Source: JAQGMJ01 sp036271855 (lineage in GTDB: Bacteria; Pseudomonadota; Gammaproteobacteria; Burkholderiales; JAEUOS01). Taken from it: 10,570 bases of DNA. Every line of letters begins with the position of its first letter. Position 1 is the stretch's first letter. The DNA lies in NCBI GenBank assembly GCA_036271855.1, contig DATAZV010000267.1, positions 1-10,570 of the forward strand, written 5' to 3'. Made by a program: the position numbers and the translations under genes. The notes below the pieces were generated by a model that saw only the letters and a program-made list of their open reading frames with translations, had not been told where the DNA came from and did not search any database. Below, one piece after another: positions 6,443 through 10,570 of this stretch.

Positions 6443-6475
6443 TTGATTGCCGCATGCCAGAAAGTAGAATGGCAT
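6443..6475 (+). promoter_or_regulatory. Sigma70-like promoter with overlapping dyad operator, divergent region
   Basis: TTGATT (6443-6448) and TAGAAT (6465-6470) are spaced by 16 bases and point to the lactonase gene at 6518. A perfect inverted repeat, ATGCCA (6454-6459) and TGGCAT (6470-6475), separated by 10 bases, covers the spacer and the -10 box, a usual position for a repressor site. The region is shared with the minus-strand operon, for which I see no clear promoter boxes. Confidence 0.45.
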
Positions 6476-6517
6476 CCCAAGAAAAATTACTGTTAAAAAA
6501 CGATCGGGAGCATAGCA

Positions 6518-7441
6518 ATGACCGCCGGACAACCATCAGCAAACCCTTCCCTGAAATGCGCCCTTCCTGGCGCCGACGTTCTGGGCGAAACACCGCTCTG
6601 GTGCACGGCCACTCAATCCTTGCTGTGGCTGGATATCGACAGCGGCCGCCTGCAGCGCTTCCGCCCGGCGACCGGCCGGCACGACACCTTCACCTTTGAC
6701 GGCAAGTTCGTCGGATCGCTCGCACTGATGCATACACCCAGCCAAGTGTTGCTGGGCATTGATCTCGGCCTGTTCGTCTTCGACATGGCGAGCGGAGAAA
6801 CCCGGCTTCTGTGCCAGGTGGAACCGGCGGATCACGACAACCGCCTCAACGACGGACGCTGTGACGCGCAAGGCCGTTTCTGGGTAGGCACCATGGACAA
6901 TCAATTGCATCGGCCGAACGGGGCGCTGTATTGCGTCGATCCCGACGGCTCGGCGCAGCGAATGTTCGACGACGTCATCGTCAGCAACACCATCGCCATT
7001 TCGCCGGCGCAAGACACCTTGTATTTTTCCGATACCCGCCGCTTCATCACCTGGCAGTTCGCGCTCGATGCGCCCAGCGGCACGCTCGGCGAGCGGCGCG
7101 TCTTCGTCGACCATGGCGCCTCCAGATCGCGGCCCGACGGTGCTTGTGTAGATTCCCGGGGCTACGTCTGGAACGCCATTTTCGGCGGCGCCCGCGTGGT
7201 GCGATTTTCCCCCGCGGGCGGGGTGGACCGCGTCATCGACCTGCCCGTAACCAATCCCACCTGCGTTTGTCTCGGCGGCGATGACCTGAAGACGCTCTAC
7301 ATAACCACCGCGCGAAAATTTCTTAGCCGCACGCAGCTTCGCAACGAGCCGCTGGCGGGTTCGGTGTTGGCCATCGATGTGGAAGTACCCGGAATGCCCG
7401 AGAAGCGATTTGGCCATGCGCCGAGGCTTCAAAGCCAATAG
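6518..7441 (+). CDS. SMP-30/gluconolactonase/LRE-family lactonase
   Basis: A 307-residue six-bladed beta-propeller hydrolase that opens sugar or related lactones with a divalent metal. The metal-ligand motifs of the family are present: Glu24 (LGETPLW), Asn111 in RLNDGRCD (substrate/metal region), Asn157 (VSNTIAISP) and Asp207 (SRPDGACVD, catalytic base). YFSDTRR and a C-terminal SVLAIDVEVPGMPEKRF complete the pattern, and length is normal. The start is supported by GGGAG (6506-6510) 7 bases before the ATG. No signal peptide, so cytoplasmic. It is divergent from the EthD/dctP/oxidoreductase operon; a dehydrogenase that makes a lactone plus a lactonase that opens it is a common oxidative sugar pathway, so shared function is plausible. 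The specific lactone is unknown. Confidence 0.9.
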   Translation: MTAGQPSANPSLKCALPGADVLGETPLWCTATQSLLWLDIDSGRLQRFRPATGRHDTFTFDGKFVGSLALMHTPSQVLLGIDLGLFVFDMASGETRLLCQVEPADHDNRLNDGRCDAQGRFWVGTMDNQLHRPNGALYCVDPDGSAQRMFDDVIVSNTIAISPAQDTLYFSDTRRFITWQFALDAPSGTLGERRVFVDHGASRSRPDGACVDSRGYVWNAIFGGARVVRFSPAGGVDRVIDLPVTNPTCVCLGGDDLKTLYITTARKFLSRTQLRNEPLAGSVLAIDVEVPGMPEKRFGHAPRLQSQ

Positions 7442-7488
7442 TCGCGAATACGGCCCCCCGCAGCCATGCAGCGATTGGCTAGGAACTA

Positions 7489-7539
7489 GGACCGCAAGGC
7501 CGGCGCAGGCAATCATGGTCTTTGCCCTGCCTGCGGTCC
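7489..7539. terminator. Long inverted repeat between convergent genes, possible terminator
   Basis: GGACCGCA (7489-7496) and TGCGGTCC (7532-7539) form a perfect 8-bp dyad. A competing dyad, CGCAGGC (7504-7510) with GCCTGCG (7529-7535), lies inside it. It spans the gap between the lactonase stop (7441) and the minus-strand stop (7513), overlapping the last codons of the latter. There is no T-tract on either side, so intrinsic termination is uncertain; it could be an mRNA-end stabilising hairpin. Confidence 0.35.
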
Positions 7540-8406
7540 CAATCCAGGGCTGCGCACCGGCAAACTGCGGCGCAGCACCTGGTCGGTCACCCACTTCGCC
7601 GAATCGCGCGCGCGGCGGCCGACGAGTTCCAGCGGCATCTGCTGATAGTCGTCGTTGAATACCTCGAAGCTGTAATCGCCGCGATAGCCGATGCGGTCCA
7701 GCCGGCGCACCAGGTCGGCGAGTTCATTGCTGTGCACACCCTCGCCCGGGAAGACACGCAGATGCCGGGCGGTCTCGATCCGGTGTTCGGCGTTTTCGAT
7801 GTCGCGCCACATGAAGTCGGACAATTGCACCAGCGCAATTTTGTCCGCATCGATTTCGTCGATCTGCTCGACCGAGCTGCGATTGGCCAGGATGTGGAAG
7901 GAATCGACGACGATGCCAAGGTTGGCACGGTCGGCTTCGGCGACGATTTCCCAGGATTGCGGGTATTCATTGACAAACCGGCCCCACGAGAGCGCCTCAT
8001 AGCCGATCCGGATGCCCAGGGGCACCGCCAGCATGGCCAGCGCCTGCAGGTCACGCACCAGCGCTGCTCGCTCGCCCGTCGCCATGGACGAGGTGGATGA
8101 ACAAACCAGCAGCATCGGCGCGGCGACCGCCTTGGCCATTTGCAGCATCGACTTCACGATGTCGACCTTGTAGTCATGCAGCGGACCGGCCAGGCCTTCG
8201 AAGTCGCGCATCACCTGAAAGCCGGTGACGCGCAGGCCACTGGCCTTGACCTCGGCAACAGCGGCCTCAAAACCGGCCGGGTGCCCCACCAGGTCTTTCG
8301 CCATCAACATGACCTGGGTGAAGCCGGCGGCGCGGATCGCGCGCAGCTTGGCTTCGAGCGGGCCAGCCAGGGTGATGGTGTCCATGCCGAAGTGGTCGAG
8401 GTTCAT
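7513..8406 (-). CDS. quiC: 3-dehydroshikimate dehydratase-like TIM barrel (sugar phosphate isomerase/epimerase fold)
   Basis: A 297-residue AP-endonuclease-2-type TIM barrel resembling the N-terminal catalytic domain of QuiC1/AsbF-type 3-dehydroshikimate dehydratases, which convert 3-dehydroshikimate to protocatechuate. Diagnostic stretches are RDFEGLAGPLHDY (67-79), GYEALSWGRFVNEY (135-148), LGIVVDSFHIL (163-173), DKIALVQLSD (188-197), RHLRVFPGEG (214-223) and DYSFEVFND (244-252). The metal ligands would be Glu137, Asp168, Gln194 and Glu248, all present. In pseudomonads this domain is fused to a C-terminal HPPD-like domain; here that domain is a separate gene just upstream, 9 bases away. A ribosome site GAGGAG overlaps the upstream stop and fixes the start. 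It is last in the minus-strand operon with a shikimate-type dehydrogenase, which supports quinate/shikimate catabolism. Confidence 0.82.
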   Translation of the reverse strand: MNLDHFGMDTITLAGPLEAKLRAIRAAGFTQVMLMAKDLVGHPAGFEAAVAEVKASGLRVTGFQVMRDFEGLAGPLHDYKVDIVKSMLQMAKAVAAPMLLVCSSTSSMATGERAALVRDLQALAMLAVPLGIRIGYEALSWGRFVNEYPQSWEIVAEADRANLGIVVDSFHILANRSSVEQIDEIDADKIALVQLSDFMWRDIENAEHRIETARHLRVFPGEGVHSNELADLVRRLDRIGYRGDYSFEVFNDDYQQMPLELVGRRARDSAKWVTDQVLRRSLPVRSPGLGPQAGQRP

Positions 8407-8415
8407 GTTTGCTCC

Positions 8416-9285
8416 TCATTTACCCGGTTGCAGATGGCTATGGACGAACTCGAAGGCGACGCCGTTTAGGTAGAACTGGGTCAAGGCGCCCTTCTCGCTG
8501 GTGTGCAGGCTTTCGCGGTCGACAAAAACGACGCCACGCTCGCGCAGTTCCTTGGTTGCCGCCAGGACGTCGGGCGCGCCTAGCCCCAAGCGCAGCCATT
8601 CCTCTTCCCAGACCACATCGTCGCTGCCCTCGGGTGGCTCGATCAACTGGATATAAAACTTTTTGCAGGGGCTTTCAAGCAGCGCACCCTTGGGCAGGAT
8701 GCCGAAGTATTCGCCTTTGGGAAGATTGCGGAATCCCAGCAGGTGGTCATAGAAGTCCAGCCAATCCGCACTGCGGCCGGAGCCGATGGCCTGGACGACG
8801 CCGAAGAAATGCAGGTTGGCGATCGCCTTCGGCGCATGGTCGGCGCCGGGCAGGAACTTGAAGTCCACGTCGTAGATCGAGAAGTCCTGGTAGCGATCGA
8901 CGAAATAGATGATAGCCTCGCCGACGGCGTGAATGCCGGGAATATTGAGCTCCATCGCGCCGGCACGGGTGGGAATCGGCCAGGCGCCCAGCTCGACCGT
9001 ATGCTTGTAGGCGAACGACGCGTCGCGCACGCGCAAGGCCAGCGCCATCAGGGCCGGCGGCTGCGAATCTCCGGCAATGCCGGCGTCCGCGTTGACGATG
9101 ACATTCATCGGCCCCTGGCGGTACAGGAGGACTTCGCGCGAACGGTGGCGTGCGACCAGCACAAAGCCGAGCATTTCCAGCACGGCGCCGAACTTGAGCG
9201 GCTCCCGCGTGGCGTACTCGACAAACTCGATGCCGTCGATCCCTAAGGGATTGAGCGGTTGCGGCAATGCCTCTCGTGAATTCAT
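8416..9285 (-). CDS. HPPD-like VOC protein, stand-alone counterpart of the QuiC1 C-terminal domain
   Basis: A 289-residue protein of the 4-hydroxyphenylpyruvate-dioxygenase branch of the VOC superfamily. It begins with NPLGIDGIEFVEYA (12-25), then LGFVLVARHRSREVLLYRQG (39-58) and ALRVRDASFAYKHTVELGA (83-101), which are features of the C-terminal domain of fused 3-dehydroshikimate dehydratases rather than of true HPPD. The second half has NLHFFGVV (157-164), DWLDFYDHLLGFR (174-186) and VAFEFVHS (276-283). His159 and Glu279 fit metal ligands, but where a His is expected (about 235-241, GLGAPDV) none is present, so dioxygenase activity is doubtful. The start is supported by GAGG in the 30-base gap after tetR. 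Likely roles are a partner of the TIM-barrel dehydratase or a non-catalytic ligand-binding protein; 4-hydroxyphenylpyruvate catabolism is less likely in this operon. Confidence 0.8.
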   Translation of the reverse strand: MNSREALPQPLNPLGIDGIEFVEYATREPLKFGAVLEMLGFVLVARHRSREVLLYRQGPMNVIVNADAGIAGDSQPPALMALALRVRDASFAYKHTVELGAWPIPTRAGAMELNIPGIHAVGEAIIYFVDRYQDFSIYDVDFKFLPGADHAPKAIANLHFFGVVQAIGSGRSADWLDFYDHLLGFRNLPKGEYFGILPKGALLESPCKKFYIQLIEPPEGSDDVVWEEEWLRLGLGAPDVLAATKELRERGVVFVDRESLHTSEKGALTQFYLNGVAFEFVHSHLQPGK

Positions 9286-9299
9286 CGCTTACCTCACGC

Positions 9300-9314
9300 G
9301 CGCCACCATGGCGC
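9300..9314. repeat. Short dyad in the gap after tetR
   Basis: GCGCCA (9300-9305) and TGGCGC (9309-9314) are perfect inverted repeats with a 3-base spacer, immediately downstream of the tetR stop and upstream of the HPPD-like gene. It could be a mRNA hairpin that tunes expression inside the operon, or a protein binding site; there is no T-tract. Confidence 0.3.
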
Positions 9315-9315
9315 C

Positions 9316-9987
9316 TCAAGAAAGATGGTCGTCCTTCAGCACATAGCGCAGCACCATGTCTTCGACGTTGCGCCGCCGCTGCTTTACCCGCGCCTCGCCG
9401 GTCATGTCACAGTCGAAAATCAGCGAGAAGGTGTGCTGGTTGGATACATTGAAAAACGCCAGGGCCGAAATCGAGGTATGCAGATCCAGTGGATCGAGCC
9501 CCTTGCGAAACACGCCGTCGGCGAGGCCGCGGCGGTAGATGTCGCGCAGGGAATCGATGGCCGGCGCGTTCAGCGCGCGCATGTTTGCCGACTTCTTCAG
9601 GTATTCGGCCTTGTGCATGTTTTCGTTCATCACCAGGCGGATGAAATCCGGGTTCGCGCGTTGATAGTCGAAGGTAAAGCCGACCAGGGCGCGCAGCGCT
9701 TCCTTGGGCAGCAGGTGTTCGAGGTCCAGGGTGGCCTCAATCGCGCGAATGGAACGATAGGCCTCTTCCAGAACGGCAAGGTAAAGACCTTCCTTGCTTT
9801 TGAAGTAGTAGTAGATCATCCGCTTGCTGGTGCGGGTGCGTTCGGCGATTTCGTCGATGCGCGCGCCGGCCAGGCCCTTTTCGGCGAATTCCGCAGTGGC
9901 GATGGCGATGATGTCGGCGATCGTGCGCTCGGCCTCGGTGCTCGGCGCGGCAGGAGAAATCGGGTCGACCACAGGATTGGCACTCAT
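9316..9987 (-). CDS. TetR/AcrR-family transcriptional regulator
   Basis: A 223-residue one-component regulator. The N-terminal part (about 20-75) has the TetR DNA-binding domain: a first helix with IIAIATAEFAEKGLAGARI, then the helix-turn-helix DEIAERTRTSKRMIYYYF and the KSKEGLYLAVLEEAY segment. The C-terminal ligand-binding/dimerisation part is the variable helical region, with FTFDYQRANPDFIRLVMNEN resembling TetR_C members that sense small organic acids or aromatics. Its ATG overlaps the stop of the aroE-like gene (ATGA, 9987-9984), so it is cotranscribed and translationally coupled. The natural inference is control of this quinate/shikimate operon in response to a pathway intermediate, probably as a repressor; the operator would lie upstream of the operon, beyond the window. 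Confidence 0.9.
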   Translation of the reverse strand: MSANPVVDPISPAAPSTEAERTIADIIAIATAEFAEKGLAGARIDEIAERTRTSKRMIYYYFKSKEGLYLAVLEEAYRSIRAIEATLDLEHLLPKEALRALVGFTFDYQRANPDFIRLVMNENMHKAEYLKKSANMRALNAPAIDSLRDIYRRGLADGVFRKGLDPLDLHTSISALAFFNVSNQHTFSLIFDCDMTGEARVKQRRRNVEDMVLRYVLKDDHLS

Positions 9988-10570
9988 TCCAGACTTTCCC
10001 TCGAGGTGGAAGACGCCCGCGCGCCGGCTCGGGCGTTACTTTCCAGTAAGCCGCGGAAATGTGCTTCCATGCGGGCCGCATCCGCCTTGCGCCCGGTGAA
10101 CAACTCGAACGCGCCGATGGCCTGTCCGACGGCCATGCCGCCGCCGTCGGCCACCGCACAGCCCCGGGCTCTGGCGGCCTTGAGGAGTTCGGTCTCAATT
10201 GGAAAGTAAACCACTTCGGCCACCCAGGGTCGGTGCGCGAGCGCGCCTTCGGCGATCGGCATGCCGGGATGCTTGTCCATGCCGGTCGGCGTTGCATGAA
10301 TCAGCCCGCTGGCACCGGCCAGCGCCTCGGCGGCATCGCCGACGCGGCTCACCCTGGCCGCCGGGTGCTGCGCGGCCAGGCGGCTGGCGAGCGCTTCGGC
10401 CCGCGCGCCATCCGTATCCGCAATGCTGAGGGCTTGCGCCCCCATTTTCAGGATTGCATGCCCGACGGCGGCGCCGGCACCTCCGGCACCCAGCAGGACC
10501 ACGTGGCGCAATGATGCATCGGGCAGGGCTTGCCGGAAGCCCATGGAGAAGCCGGACCAGTCGGTGTTAT
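9984..10570 (-). CDS. aroE: Shikimate/quinate 5-dehydrogenase (AroE/QuiB family), N-terminus outside window
   Basis: The minus-strand frame is open to the window edge, so only the last ~195 residues are visible. The visible part begins NTDWSGFSMGF, the NTD-x-x-G motif that carries the catalytic Asp of shikimate dehydrogenases, so the ATG at 10544 is internal. The cofactor loop GAGGAGAAVG follows, then SIADTDGARAEALA, HATPTGM, and VVYFPIETELLKAARARGC and DGGGMAVGQAIGAFELFTG. NADPH-specific AroE enzymes have a basic NRT-type motif after beta-2; the acidic ADTD here points to NAD+, as in catabolic quinate/shikimate dehydrogenases. It would oxidise quinate and/or shikimate to the 3-dehydro compounds that feed the dehydratase encoded at 7513-8406. 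A biosynthetic AroE is less likely given the neighbours. Confidence 0.88.
   Translation of the reverse strand, partial: NTDWSGFSMGFRQALPDASLRHVVLLGAGGAGAAVGHAILKMGAQALSIADTDGARAEALASRLAAQHPAARVSRVGDAAEALAGASGLIHATPTGMDKHPGMPIAEGALAHRPWVAEVVYFPIETELLKAARARGCAVADGGGMAVGQAIGAFELFTGRKADAARMEAHFRGLLESNARAGARASSTSRESLE

Noticed and set aside
6536..7594. 352-codon minus-strand frame opposite the lactonase
   Set aside because: Shadow of a clear SMP-30-family gene with metal ligands on the plus strand.
9325..10209. 294-codon plus-strand frame opposite tetR and the dehydrogenase gene
   Set aside because: Shadow of two recognisable genes; composition typical of antisense translation.
1..10570. CRISPR array, insertion sequence or phage genes
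   Set aside because: No regularly spaced direct repeats, no transposase-like or integrase-like frame and no terminal inverted repeats of IS type were seen.

Overview
The window looks like chromosomal DNA of a GC-rich proteobacterium, most likely a betaproteobacterium of the Burkholderiales. The main reasons are a solitary Bug/TctC-type periplasmic receptor inside a catabolic operon, strong Shine-Dalgarno sites, and a dense set of aromatic and sugar-acid catabolic genes. This placement is inference; no rRNA or housekeeping marker is present.

Layout from left to right. (1) 1-301: the 3' end of a GDP-mannose 4,6-dehydratase gene (gmd), from a surface-polysaccharide locus. (2) 302-851: about 550 bases without a convincing gene. 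The left part is AT-richer and ends in what looks like the 3' end of a tRNA gene (514-534) followed by an intrinsic terminator (546-577). I read this as a possible boundary of an integrated island. The right part holds a nested inverted repeat just upstream of the next operon. (3) 852-3497, plus strand: a VOC-fold protein with an intact-looking His-His-Glu metal triad, an ACMSD-type amidohydrolase/decarboxylase, and a TctC/Bug solute receptor. Together they resemble a ring-cleavage-plus-decarboxylation module with its own receptor. (4) 6422-3525, minus strand: a possible 20-codon leader ORF, a two-domain EthD-like protein, a TRAP receptor (DctP) and a Gfo/Idh/MocA oxidoreductase. (5) 6518-7441, plus strand: an SMP-30/gluconolactonase-type lactonase, divergent from group 4 across a short region with a sigma70-like promoter and an overlapping dyad. 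(6) 10570-7513, minus strand: an AroE/QuiB-type dehydrogenase (cut by the window end), a TetR regulator overlapping it by 4 bases, an HPPD-like VOC protein and a 3-dehydroshikimate dehydratase-like TIM barrel.

How they may work together. Group 6 looks like a quinate/shikimate catabolic operon making protocatechuate. The two parts of the usually fused QuiC1-type 3-dehydroshikimate dehydratase are here two separate, adjacent genes. Group 3 could act on an aromatic acid by extradiol cleavage followed by decarboxylation. Groups 4 and 5 pair a sugar-type dehydrogenase with a lactonase and an uptake receptor, as expected for oxidation of a sugar to its acid. None of the substrates can be fixed from sequence alone. 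The most unusual points are the split QuiC architecture with an apparently degenerate metal site in the VOC half, the tRNA-end boundary, and the coupled leader ORF.
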